Origin: Rhabdornis inornatus
Taxonomy: Eukaryota; Chordata; Aves; Passeriformes; Rhabdornithidae
Assembly: GCA_013397075.1 (NCBI GenBank)
Contig: VWZS01002869.1
Location: forward strand, 1,219,267-1,283,266
Length of the DNA stretch: 64,000 nucleotides
Direction: 5' to 3'
The notes beneath the pieces were generated by a model, which was given only the letters and a program-made list of their open reading frames with translations, was not told where the DNA came from and did no database searches. Positions 58,601 through 64,000 of this stretch are shown in pieces; position 1 is the first letter of the stretch; each line of letters opens with the position of its first letter. Made by a program: the position numbers and the translations under genes.

Positions 58601-58940
58601 AAGCTAGTGACAAATGTATCTGTGTTCTGCACTCAGTCTGAGTCCCCCTAGGCTTAAGTTTGGATTCTTGCTATACGCAGAAGTCCAGAGAATTTTGCTT
58701 TAGTGCAATTTTATTTTTAACATTTTTTTCTTCTGAAAGATCCATATCTTTTTGGAGGCTCTATTCATGTTTTGGTTTTTTTTTTCATTTCAGGTTTGAC
58801 AGTGGCTACAATACTATTTGGCATAATAAGAAGTCTTCTGGTGTTTCAAGTTCTTGTCAATTCTGGTCAGAATTTGCACAACAGAATGTTTCAATCCATT
58901 TTGAAAGCTCCTGTCTTGTTTTTTGACAGAAATCCTATAG
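7585..58940 (+). CDS. ABCC4: ATP-binding cassette subfamily C member 4 (MRP4), exons 1-19, 3' end beyond window
   Basis: Plasma-membrane ATP-driven exporter of organic anions (cAMP/cGMP, prostaglandins, conjugated steroids and bile acids, urate, nucleoside analogues, by family knowledge). Nineteen exons join to 2473 coding nt with no stop: 7585-7658, 20614-20724, 22872-22992, 23607-23831, 28141-28230, 28555-28718, 32792-32917, 35724-35973, 37600-37704, 41879-41968, 42346-42537, 44054-44148, 44255-44341, 50594-50690, 51824-52042, 53897-54037, 55386-55423, 55733-55833, 58794-58940. The product begins MEPVPREEKPNPLQDASICS, close to mammalian ABCC4. It has no TMD0, as expected for a short MRP. 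TMD1 is ~92-369, Walker A 446-454, signature LSGGQ 536-540, Walker B YLLDD 557-561, H-loop His593, linker ~640-700, and TMD2 starts ~713. Human ABCC4 is about 1325 aa, so roughly 62% is here; NBD2 lies downstream. All introns are GT-AG except intron 12 (GC-AG). A bird ABCC4-like paralogue is the main alternative. Confidence 0.93.
7659..20613 (+). other. ABCC4: Intron 1 (12,955 bp)
   Basis: Donor GTGAGC at 7659, acceptor TAG at 20611-20613. The first ~900 bp are still CpG island. The rest is AT-rich, with a decayed CR1 at 17715-18233. No further exon, RNA gene or conserved ORF was recognised on either strand. The long GC-rich open frames at 7124-7966 (+) and 7726-8742 (-) reflect composition. 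Confidence 0.85.
17715..18233 (+). mobile_element. CR1 LINE 3' region, decayed, in intron 1
   Basis: Plus-strand similarity to the end of CR1 ORF2 and its 3' tail: 'gttctgggatccccagtaca', 'aagagagacatggatatact', 'aggaaacacttctttgctgt', 'gcaggggttggaccagctga' and a terminal 'tctgtgattctct'. Several indels and stop codons break the frame. It lies in the same orientation as the host gene. Confidence 0.88.
20614..20724 (+). CDS. ABCC4: ABCC4 exon 2 (residues 25-62)
   Basis: 111 nt, phase 2 at both ends, acceptor ACTAG|G and donor GTG|GTAAGG. It encodes WLNPLF, then a charged KRKLEEDDMY segment and the PEDSSEKLGEELQ stretch, part of the conserved N-terminal cytosolic region (lasso-like in ABCC proteins) before the first membrane helix. 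Skipping this exon would keep the frame. Confidence 0.93.
20725..22871 (+). other. ABCC4: Intron 2 (2,147 bp)
   Basis: GT-AG intron. It contains a short (GTTT)n stretch around 21140-21166 and an AT/TG-rich low-complexity tract at about 21196-21228. Just after the donor, 'gggttggaaggcacaaatg' (20753-20771) faintly resembles an antisense CR1 end but is too short to call. No other feature seen. Confidence 0.85.
22872..22992 (+). CDS. ABCC4: ABCC4 exon 3 (residues 62-102)
   Basis: 121 nt, entering in phase 2 and leaving in phase 0 (TTGTCAG|G acceptor, GAG|GTAAGT donor). It encodes YWDKEVQKAKKRGKTPHLTK, the basic segment ahead of the membrane, then KSYLVFGIFTMIE, the beginning of transmembrane helix 1 of TMD1. 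Confidence 0.93.
22993..23606 (+). other. ABCC4: Intron 3 (614 bp)
   Basis: Short GT-AG intron with a pyrimidine-rich acceptor (tctcttccag). No repeat or other feature recognised. Confidence 0.9.
23607..23831 (+). CDS. ABCC4: ABCC4 exon 4 (residues 103-177)
   Basis: 225 nt, phase 0 at both ends, so skipping would be in frame. It encodes the end of TM1 (IVQPIFLGRIINFF), the short ENYDASDE outer loop, TM2 (~131-157, including LILAIMHHLYFYHV) and the cytosolic AGMKLRVAMCHMIYRK segment conserved across ABCC proteins. Residue 161 is Arg where I recall Cys in human ABCC4. Donor AAG|GTAAGC. Confidence 0.94.
24079..24124 (+). repeat. Perfect 2 x 23-bp tandem duplication
   Basis: Two identical 23-bp copies (24079-24101 and 24102-24124), each beginning CTTGGAGGAGCTGC and ending in a T7 run plus GC. 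The next bases again start CTTG, so the junction could allow slippage. Perfect identity suggests a recent event. Confidence 0.95.
25401..25458 (+). repeat. Perfect 2 x 29-bp tandem duplication
   Basis: Two identical 29-bp copies (25401-25429 and 25430-25458), each beginning AAACTGATTATCAAAACG and ending TTAATGCA. Probably a recent local duplication in intron 4 and a potential length polymorphism. Confidence 0.95.
27434..27472. other. Assembly gap (39 N)
   Basis: An unresolved run of Ns within intron 4. The flanks are a G-rich end (ttttttgggg) on the left and AT-rich sequence on the right. The true gap size is unknown. Confidence 1.
28141..28230 (+). CDS. ABCC4: ABCC4 exon 5 (residues 178-207)
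   Basis: 90 nt, phase 0-0, acceptor TTTTTAG|G, donor CAA|GTAAGA. It encodes ALRLSN, then TTTGQIVNLLSNDVNKFD, the strongly conserved cytosolic loop between TM2 and TM3 that in ABCC exporters forms the coupling helix contacting the nucleotide-binding domains. Nearly identical to the mammalian protein as I recall it. Confidence 0.95.
28231..28554 (+). other. ABCC4: Intron 5 (324 bp) with an antisense CR1 insertion
   Basis: Very short GT-AG intron. About one third of it is a CR1 fragment (28355-28466), so before that insertion the intron would have been only about 210 bp. Confidence 0.9.
28355..28466 (-). mobile_element. Antisense CR1 3'-end fragment in intron 5
   Basis: Carries 'catagaatattttgttttgg', 'aagggaccttaaagaccatc', 'gggcagggacaccttccact' and 'ccccatccaacctggccttg', the reversed CR1 3' end. 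It seems better preserved than the other CR1s here, hinting at a younger copy. Confidence 0.88.
28555..28718 (+). CDS. ABCC4: ABCC4 exon 6 (residues 208-262)
   Basis: 164 nt, enters in phase 0 and leaves in phase 2. It encodes two hydrophobic helices: TM3 (~208-231, FLHFLWAGPLQAIAVTVLLW) and TM4 (~233-255, LAGMAVLIILLPVQ), joined by the short MEIGPS turn, then the start of the RLFSSLRSK cytosolic loop. Acceptor TTTAG|G, donor CAG|GTAAGG. Confidence 0.95.
28719..32791 (+). other. ABCC4: Intron 6 (4,073 bp)
   Basis: GT-AG intron, AT-rich. Contains a T15 run at 29620-29634 and a MIR-type SINE relic at about 30030-30155. No other gene or RNA recognised. Confidence 0.87.
30030..30155 (+). repeat. 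MIR-type SINE relic
   Basis: The segment 'ccccattttacagatgggaa' followed by 'actgaggcacaaagagatta' and 'tccagggtcaggca' closely follows the remembered MIR consensus (ccccattttacagatgaggaaactgaggc...). MIRs are ancient amniote SINEs and usually heavily decayed in birds. The left boundary is uncertain. Confidence 0.8.
32792..32917 (+). CDS. ABCC4: ABCC4 exon 7 (residues 262-304)
   Basis: 126 nt, phase 2-2, acceptor TTTTCAG|A, donor AAG|GTAATC. It encodes the cytosolic loop between TM4 and TM5 with the ABCC hallmark RIRTMNEVI ... IIKMYAWEKSF, which contacts the nucleotide-binding domains. In-frame if skipped, but that would remove this coupling region. Confidence 0.95.
33040..33065 (+). repeat. 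Poly(T) run of 26
   Basis: Homopolymer tract about 120 bp after exon 7. It may be the tail of an antisense retro-insertion, but no element body was recognised to its left. Prone to length error in sequencing. Confidence 0.95.
35470..35552 (+). repeat. T/G-rich low-complexity tract
   Basis: Runs of T interrupted by G, including (GT)n and (GTTT)n stretches, about 170 bp upstream of exon 8. Confidence 0.8.
35724..35973 (+). CDS. ABCC4: ABCC4 exon 8 (residues 304-387)
   Basis: 250 nt, entering in phase 2 and leaving in phase 0; the largest exon in the window. It encodes TM5 (~318-343) and TM6 (~346-369, including VFVAVSLYGAVRLTVTLFF), then the PSAVERVSESLISIRRIK helix leading into NBD1. The donor AAA|GTAGCG is weak (non-consensus at -1, -2 and several downstream positions). 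The exon is CpG-richer than its surroundings. Confidence 0.94.
35974..37599 (+). other. ABCC4: Intron 8 (1,626 bp)
   Basis: GT-AG intron with a weak GTAGCG donor. If unspliced, the frame continues for 23 codons to a TAA at 36043-36045. Nothing else recognised. Confidence 0.87.
37600..37704 (+). CDS. ABCC4: ABCC4 exon 9 (residues 388-422)
   Basis: 105 nt, phase 0-0, acceptor ATTGCAG|A, donor AAG|GTAAAT. It encodes NFLMLDEVSHFKPQLHGSNE and ends QDLTCYWDK, the TMD1-NBD1 connector and first strand of NBD1; the aromatic YWD residues are where ABCC proteins stack the adenine ring (A-loop). This is the least conserved exon of the set compared with human, which I recall as one residue shorter here. 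Confidence 0.9.
37705..41878 (+). other. ABCC4: Intron 9 (4,174 bp)
   Basis: GT-AG intron, AT-rich except for a compact CpG-rich patch at about 40590-40770. No exon needed here: the frame passes directly from exon 9 to exon 10. No clear interspersed repeat recognised. Confidence 0.87.
41879..41968 (+). CDS. ABCC4: ABCC4 exon 10 (residues 423-452, Walker A)
   Basis: 90 nt, phase 0-0, acceptor CCCCAG|A, donor AAA|GTAAGT. It encodes SLETPALQNISFTV, RRGELLAVI and GPVGAGK, the start of NBD1 including the phosphate-binding P-loop. The intron falls exactly between the Walker A lysine (452) and the following Ser-Ser. Confidence 0.95.
41969..42345 (+). other. ABCC4: Intron 10 (377 bp)
   Basis: Short GT-AG intron dividing the Walker A motif. 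It holds an imperfect direct repeat at about 42125-42162 (two copies of GGAGGTGACATGGAG) and nothing else. Confidence 0.9.
42346..42537 (+). CDS. ABCC4: ABCC4 exon 11 (residues 453-516, Q-loop)
   Basis: 192 nt, phase 0-0. It encodes SSLLSAVLGEL (end of Walker A and its helix), [20 protein letters not shown] with the Q-loop glutamines at 481-482, and the helical ILFDKEYEKEKYENVLKVCA segment. Acceptor TTCCAG|T, donor AAG|GTAAGG. Strong similarity to mammalian ABCC4. Confidence 0.95.
42538..44053 (+). other. ABCC4: Intron 11 (1,516 bp)
   Basis: GT-AG intron, AT-rich, acceptor TTTACAG. No repeat or gene recognised. Confidence 0.88.
44054..44148 (+). CDS. ABCC4: ABCC4 exon 12 (residues 517-548, ABC signature; GC donor)
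   Basis: 95 nt, entering in phase 0 and leaving in phase 2. It encodes DLELLANGDLTVIGDRG, LSGGQ (536-540) and KARVNLAR, the ABC signature region of NBD1. The only donor that keeps the frame is CAG|GCTAGT, a GC rather than GT site. A competing GTAAAT lies inside the exon at 44135, but its use would delete 14 nt and shift the frame. Confidence 0.92.
44149..44254 (+). other. ABCC4: Intron 12 (106 bp, GC-AG)
   Basis: Shortest intron in the window and the only one with a non-canonical donor (GC at 44149-44150, AG at 44253-44254). Retention would add a stop TAA at 44201-44203. Confidence 0.9.
44255..44341 (+). CDS. ABCC4: ABCC4 exon 13 (residues 548-577, Walker B)
   Basis: 87 nt, phase 2-2, acceptor TTTTAG|A, donor AAA|GTATGT. 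It encodes AVYQDADI, Walker B YLLDD (557-561), the D-loop SAVDAEV and GRHLFE. The residue after the Walker B aspartate is Asp, not the catalytic Glu, as is usual in NBD1 of ABCC proteins; this makes site 1 degenerate. Confidence 0.95.
44342..50593 (+). other. ABCC4: Intron 13 (6,252 bp)
   Basis: GT-AG intron, AT-rich. Contains a T run of 13 (46614-46626), a (TG)n microsatellite at 49675-49688 and a small imperfect repeat of AGCAGAGTAGAA near 47965-47995. No exon, RNA gene or clear LINE recognised on either strand. Confidence 0.85.
49675..49688 (+). repeat. (TG)n microsatellite
   Basis: Short TG dinucleotide run within a longer interrupted TG-rich tract at about 49660-49695 of intron 13. Confidence 0.9.
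50594..50690 (+). CDS. ABCC4: ABCC4 exon 14 (residues 577-609, H-loop)
   Basis: 97 nt, entering in phase 2 and leaving in phase 0, acceptor TTTGCAG|A, donor GAT|GTAAGT. It encodes CICQALHQKISVLVTHQLQY with the switch histidine at 593, then ANQILILKD, the last strands of NBD1. Confidence 0.95.
50691..51823 (+). other. ABCC4: Intron 14 (1,133 bp)
   Basis: GT-AG intron with no recognisable repeat, gene or RNA. Confidence 0.88.
51824..52042 (+). CDS. ABCC4: ABCC4 exon 15 (residues 610-682, NBD1 end and linker)
   Basis: 219 nt, phase 0-0, acceptor ATTGTAG|G, donor CCT|GTGAGT. It encodes GKMVGKGTYAEFLRSG and ASLLKKDEE, closing NBD1, followed by a Ser/Thr-rich flexible linker with VPGTPNL, ARNRTFSESS and SVHSQKDG. 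The linker is the likely site of regulatory phosphorylation by analogy with other ABCC members. Skipping this exon would keep the frame but fuse NBD1 directly to exon 16. Confidence 0.94.
52043..53896 (+). other. ABCC4: Intron 15 (1,854 bp)
   Basis: GT-AG intron. Contains an A-rich low-complexity stretch near 52848-52863. Nothing else recognised. Confidence 0.87.
53897..54037 (+). CDS. ABCC4: ABCC4 exon 16 (residues 683-729)
   Basis: 141 nt, phase 0-0, acceptor TTTCAG|G, donor CAG|GTAAGT. It encodes the end of the linker (AAVPEESRSEGKINF), the amphipathic KLYRKYFTAG helix before the membrane, and most of TM7 (~713-735, NYFVIFILLVFNILAQ), the first helix of TMD2. Confidence 0.94.
54038..55385 (+). 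other. ABCC4: Intron 16 (1,348 bp)
   Basis: GT-AG intron, acceptor TGCTCAAG. No repeat, RNA or other gene recognised. Confidence 0.88.
55386..55423 (+). CDS. ABCC4: ABCC4 exon 17 (residues 730-742, 38-nt mini exon)
   Basis: Smallest exon in the window: 38 nt encoding VAYVLQDWWLSYW (last codon split), with acceptor CTCAAG|G and donor CTG|GTAAGT. The DWWLSYW motif ends TM7 and is highly conserved in ABCC4-type proteins. Entering in phase 0 and leaving in phase 2, its omission would shift the frame. Confidence 0.93.
55424..55732 (+). other. ABCC4: Intron 17 (309 bp)
   Basis: Short GT-AG intron with no recognised feature. Confidence 0.9.
55733..55833 (+). CDS. ABCC4: ABCC4 exon 18 (residues 742-776, glycosylated loop)
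   Basis: 101 nt, entering in phase 2 and leaving in phase 1. It encodes the first extracellular loop of TMD2, with two N-glycosylation sequons, N750-L-T and N757-G-T, then LDLNFYLGIYA at the start of TM8. Human ABCC4 also carries two sequons in this loop. Loop sequence itself diverges, as is usual for extracellular segments. Acceptor TCCACAG|G, donor CAG|GTAATT. Confidence 0.92.
55834..58793 (+). other. ABCC4: Intron 18 (2,960 bp)
   Basis: GT-AG intron. A GC-richer part at about 57300-57680 has no recognised identity. No exon needed here by frame. Confidence 0.86.
58794..58940 (+). CDS. ABCC4: ABCC4 exon 19 (residues 776-825), last exon in window
   Basis: 147 nt, phase 1-1, acceptor TTTCAG|G, donor TAG|GTAAGT. 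It encodes the rest of TM8 (LTVATILFGIIRSLLVF), the cytosolic NSGQNLHNRMFQSILKAP helix and VLFFDRNPIG, the conserved start of the TMD2 cytosolic loop. The expected continuation (RILNRFSKD-like) was looked for in the remaining 5 kb and not found. Confidence 0.94.
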
Positions 58941-61900
58941 GTAAGTTTATTAGTAAAAAAAAACCCTCAATATTTAATGTGTCTCCTTGATTGCACAAAT
59001 TGTACCATTTCTGGGCAATTACAATTTGATGGTATTTTTGCACTTTCATTGGGTTCTTTTGCTTCTTTTACTTAGACTCTCTAAATCTAAATTTTTACTA
59101 AACCACTTTAACAGTGTAGTCCTTTTCAATTTCGAACTCAGACTGCTTATTGATGGTTCATATTACTGTCTTTAAATGCAGCTCACAGAACAATGAATTA
59201 GCTGTAGCTTTGGTGTTACACATTGACCTCTATTTGCACTGCTGTTCTGATGCAGTTTCACAGGGTGTCTTCTGTGTGCTGAATGTGTATGAATGCATTT
59301 TGTAAAACTGTGATCCAGATCCTTATGTTCTTCAAAAGAAAGGAGAGAGAAGCTGGAGCAGAGTGAAGAGAGTGGGGAAGTGGGTGGTGCTGATTGACTA
59401 GCCAAAGGTTTCTCTTTTACATGAGAAACAGAAACAGAACAGAACAGAAACCCGATGGTCTTCACTCCCTTGGAAAAAAATGGATGTGGGCTTGTTCTCA
59501 TAGCATCAGGAAGCATTTAATTGTAAGGATATATAGGGATGGCTTTGTTGTTTCAGAGAAAGTAGTAATATTTTCAGGAAATAAAAACTCATGTGGAGAA
59601 AATGTTCATGCCCATGGTATGATGAGTGAAATGTGTACAATTTAATCTTAAAAAAACCCCTACAACTGCAGAAGTTTGGGGCTGTGTTACATGGCCTGCT
59701 TGAACTGTGAGTGTGTGGAAATGTAAATTCAAGACTGCTGCAAAGGATTAGAAGGGAAGCTCAGGGAATGGGTTAGTGGTGAGCTAGTGAGAGCGCATAC
59801 ATGAGAAGAAATCCTAGTACTGATGTGTCAGGGATTTTCCTCTTCTCTCTCTCTCTCTCGTGTGTGTGTGTGCAGCAAACACAGCAACTTTATTTTTGAG
59901 AGAATACATAATGATCTTGTAAGAATGCCCATAAATCTGGCTCATGATAAGAAACTAAGAACTGGAGAGAAAACATCAGCAACAGTGTGGAGTAACACCA
60001 GTTTGCTTTGTAACACAGTGAAGCTCGAATTAGCAGTGCGTTGTAAAACTGACATTCATGTAACCTGCCTGTTACTGGTATTCACACACTGTTGTGACTT
60101 AGGTGTGTGTTTCTGTTAATCACCAGATGTTTTATAATAAAAGATTAACTTAAGGATACATATATTTCTTTCCCTTCATCTTTCTTTTTGTCAGGGTGGC
60201 ATGCAAAAGTACTGCTGTTCTGATTTCTGCATTATTTGAGAAAGGAAAAAAGAGAAGATGACACATGAGACAATGTTCTTGTTCAGAATTGCAGTGTTCA
60301 GCAGTTCTGAAATCTGTTTGTAATATCTGTATTTCATGTTCTGATTTACATGGGTTTTTTACTGTTTGTCTTTTAGAATTTCATATGCTATTTCTTGCAT
60401 TGAGGTGGGAGGTATTTTTTTTCCCCTATCTTTTTTTTAATGTGCCTATGAAAGACATACTGAAAAGAAATTGAAATTATTAAATGTGCCTTTTTCTATG
60501 GATGTGATTGTAATAGCTAAGCCAAACTATTAGTTATCATATCCCATATTAGCAATGCTAGTATTGCAATGTCAGATCTGTCATTTAAGCATCCAGCATA
60601 AGTATTAGTATCAGTATTAGTGTGAGGTCTCTAAGACCTCAGCAGAAGCAACTGAAGGACAGAATTTTGCTGTTTTATTTATCAAAAAATAATCAGTAAT
60701 TAAAAAATGCCACGGCTAGTATTTTGAACACATGGTGATCTGTGTTCCAGAGAGGAAGGAAACTTAAATAGACATCCCAAGCTCTTGGTAGTTCTTACTG
60801 GGGAAGCAGAGTAACGAGGAGCATCAGGGAGTCGACATTAGGAAATGGAAATGCGTGGTGAATCATGACATGTCTGTCAGCTCCCAACAGATCCAATCAG
60901 TCTTGGTGAATAAATGAAATTACTTATTTCTAAAAAAATATGCTTTGTGAATCAGTTTAGGCATGAGCCCAAGATCTCTCTTTACAGATTGCATTAACAA
61001 TATATAGGGAGGGGAAGGTTGTAATGGGAATAGTAAACTAGCATTTTACCCAGATGATAGAAGAATGTCAATGTATTTTTGGAACCTGGATTGTATAGCA
61101 GAGAGAGAAAAGGAATAAAAGGACCCCTCTCCTGTCTCCCTTCCCAGCCAAAAATATTTGTATGTATGCATATTTCACTTTTCTGTAATTCGGCACAGGT
61201 GTAAAAACAGTTAAACATTACTGCATATTTTGCATTGAAAGAACCTTATTAATAAGTGACTGCCTCTCTCTTTCCTTCTTAAGTGTTTAGCCTAACCCTT
61301 CTGAGCTGATAATCCTAAGTGACCAAAGTGTATTGTCTTACCCAGCATTCAGAAAAAATTGCCATTTATTTATGACTGAAATTCAAATTTATCAGCAGGT
61401 ATCTCTACTGCATCACTTACACAGCTATCGTGAAAGCTTGATGGGTGGTTGAAGTGTTGGTATTTTGGGTTTTATCACGTCTGATTTGTTCACAAAACTT
61501 ATTTTTTGAGTGTAGAATTCGGCTCTCTGGAAACTTCCTTTGCTCTTCTACCCATATCCCAGTAAGGGAATGCCGTGAATGTCAAAGTATCTGTAAAGTA
61601 GGAAGATGTGGACGTTTTCTATTTTGTAGTGAGTGCTTTATATATTGCTCTTCACATGTCACTTGCAGGAATAAGAAGGGGATGATTTATGTGCACGTCT
61701 AGCACAAGAGGGCAGCATGATCTGTTTTATCCCAGCCGAGCATTACAGCGGCTTCTTAGAAGGATAGCAAAATTCTTCTGTTACGTTTTTAGAGATGATA
61801 TTTAAGGAGTGAATTTTCAACCTCTCTGCTGAGAAATAGTAATGTGGTTCCATTCAGTTGCCTTCATTATCTGCAAGAATAGTATTTTCTCCTGATTGTT

Positions 61901-64000
61901 TACACAATAAGCTTTTCAGCTTCATGTAGTGCTGAGTTCAGGAACTTTTTTCGTTTTGGAAATAGTGGCCAAAAAGTCAGATAACCCTCTAGAGTCAGAA
62001 GAGTCCCACCAGGGAGACCTTCTTCAGCCATTATTCCTTCTAATTTCTTTTTCAAAATGTTTGCAGCACTTCAAAACAAATTTGTTACAAGGCTAGGTGA
62101 AAGGGACCTGGACTTCAGCCGCAAAGACTGATTTGGGACTTGCTTCTTTTGAAATTAGTTTCTTATTGAATAGTTCAGAGGATCCTACTTTTGACAAGCT
62201 TCAGGATTTGATTCAAGATTACTTGCTTAGCTTGTAAATGAATTGTTCTTTTCTGGGATTTAGGGGCAGAGATTAGAGAAGTGATGCTAATGTGTAACTG
62301 CATCATTTTCAGTTATGGTAATTTTAGTGTAAATTCTGTGTAATTTTGAATTGCATTGAGTTTAGAAAGCTGAAACCTGCTGCTGCCCTGCTGTTGGATA
62401 CTATAAGAAGGAATGGATTATATGCATTAATTTGTTCAGATAAAATAGAAATCTCTTCCACTTCTAGAGAATCTGTCTGAAATTTAAATTGAACCAGAAT
62501 CACTACCCAAGTGCAGCTTTTTTTTCCCCCGAACTGTATCTCCCCAAACTCTTGGTTCTGACATTTATAGAAGGAAAATAAATATTTTGGCAGACTTTAC
62601 AGCATTTCTGGCCTTCTTAGAAGTGGGAAGCACTGAATTGTATGATGGCTATCCTTGACCTGTTAAATTACCAGATTTTCTTTTTCTCCCACAAATGCTT
62701 TGTAGAAGCATTAAATAAACGTTGATCCCTTTGGGTGCTTACCTAGACTTTGAGATTTGACCACGTTATAGAGAGAAATACTCTTTTTTGTTTTTGGCAG
62801 CCAGAAATGACGTGCTGACCTGATAGATAATAGCAGCACATGAAAGCAAACTCCAAATATAAAAAGATTAAAATGTGAAAGAAAGCTGTTGTTATAATGA
62901 AGAGTTTGTTTTTCTTTAAGGCATAAGGATTTTAATTATGGTGTTCATAAATCAAGTGCTGAAACGCTTATAATTTGACAGAGAAAGTTTCTTTATAGGA
63001 TTAAAAGCATGTTCATCAATGCACAAATGACTATCTGTGTTTTATCTGACAGAAGTGTCAAATGGGCAATGTTGTTAAAGTGTTTCAACCATATAATATT
63101 TGCAACGAATATGGTATTTCAGCAGTCTGAAAATTACAATGCTGATAATGAGGTTGTTAAATTATACTTTATCAGATGGATAGTGAAACTGCTCTAGTTA
63201 GTGTACATTAATGTGTGCTTGTTCACACAAGTGATTCTGCTGAACAAGTAGCATGTTTAAACAAGAAATACTGGTCTTAAACTGTGTGATTTACAGTAGG
63301 TGGTGTTTTGGCATATCATGCAGTTAACAAGGCAAAGCTTCATGTTAAGATACTTCATTTGTAGTCTCATTCGTCCCTGATATAAATATTCAGCAGCAAT
63401 GCCAGGAAATGTATTGTATTCCTGTTTGACTCAATCACTCAATTGCTTTCTTCTTTTTTTCTTTTTTCTTTTTTGGAAACAAGATCTGTCCTATCTTTCT
63501 GATGCAACTTTCAGATATATCCTTGTGGTCAAGATGAATTCTGCAGGGTTGTGAAAAACTATACCAGCTCTTTTGACAGCTTTCATGTTCTCTTAAGCTA
63601 ATACAAAAAAATACATTGTCCTTAAAGCAGCAGAGGCTTTGTTTTTGACTCTCTGTGCCAAGCTCTAAAGCGCATTCACATGTGCACAGGTTTGTTAGTT
63701 TACGTTGAAAAGAAGTCCCTATAGGACAGCCTTTTGTTGTAAAATAAAAACACAGATTCTCTCTTCCGTGTTGGTAATCACTTGCATTTGTTGTTATTAA
63801 GATGGCAACACAATGGGTTCCATCAATCATCAAGATCCTTAACAACCACACAACGTTGTAAATATTATGTTTGGGTGTTTGAGTGGAACAGCTCGTCACT
63901 GAAGTAGGTGTGGTAATTAAAACCTGTTAGGTTGCTACATGTGTTAAAGAAAAAACCCTTTAATGTTTTTTTCATATAACAATGGTGATATGTACTTTAA
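58941..64000 (+). other. ABCC4: Intron 19, 5' part (continues past the window edge)
   Basis: At least 5,060 bp of AT-rich intron with a (CT)n(GT)n microsatellite at 59844-59872. No exon, CR1 or RNA gene recognised on either strand. The minus-strand frame at 63435-63899 has no recognisable domain and starts in a poly-T/C stretch, so it is judged chance. Confidence 0.85.
59844..59872 (+). repeat. Compound (CT)n(GT)n microsatellite
   Basis: Eight CT units followed directly by about six GT units. Likely length-polymorphic. Confidence 0.93.

Noticed and set aside
63435..63899. 154-codon minus-strand open frame
   Set aside because: Its C-terminal end is a Lys-rich run from a poly-T/C tract, with no recognised domain; it lies in intron 19.
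58941..64000. Search for exon 20 (expected to encode an RILNRFSKD-like motif)
   Set aside because: No such sequence with splice sites was found; the exon is presumed to lie beyond 64000.
1..64000. CRISPR arrays, phage, toxin-antitoxin or bacterial operons
   Set aside because: No regularly spaced repeats, no ribosome-binding-site-led gene clusters; the whole window is spliced vertebrate DNA.

Overview
This window is vertebrate, most likely bird, nuclear DNA. It holds one protein-coding gene on the + strand: the first 19 coding exons of an ABCC4 (MRP4) type ABC transporter. Three things point to this: long AT-rich introns bounded by GT-AG splice sites, a CpG island over the first exon, and interspersed repeats dominated by CR1 LINE fragments (the typical avian/reptilian LINE) plus one ancient MIR-type SINE. 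No bacterial, plasmid, phage or CRISPR features are seen.

Layout. 1-5.7 kb: intergenic DNA with no recognisable gene and one CR1 scrap. 5.7-6.8 kb: a decayed plus-strand CR1 with an antisense CR1 fragment lodged inside it. About 7.1-8.5 kb: CpG island and presumed TATA-less promoter; the start codon is at 7585. 7585-58940: nineteen exons that join in one uninterrupted frame (2473 coding nt, 824 codons plus 1 nt). 58941-64000: start of intron 19. The rest of the gene (remaining TMD2, NBD2, C terminus) must lie beyond the right edge.

The protein so far: cytosolic N terminus (1-~90), TMD1 with six helices (~92-369), NBD1 (~410-640) with intact Walker A, Q-loop, LSGGQ signature, Walker B and H-loop, a Ser/Thr-rich linker (~640-700), then the start of TMD2 with two N-glycosylation sequons in its first extracellular loop. 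ABCC4 family members export cyclic nucleotides, prostaglandins, conjugated steroids and bile acids, urate and nucleoside analogues across the plasma membrane using ATP.

I did not find a new multi-gene system. The most interesting items are a non-canonical GC-AG intron (intron 12, only 106 bp) placed between the NBD1 signature and Walker B, a weak donor after exon 8, the nested CR1s just upstream of the promoter, the MIR relic in intron 6, an isolated CpG-rich patch in intron 9, and possible upstream ORFs in the CpG island. Exon boundaries come from reading frame, splice consensus and remembered similarity to mammalian ABCC4; no alignment was run.
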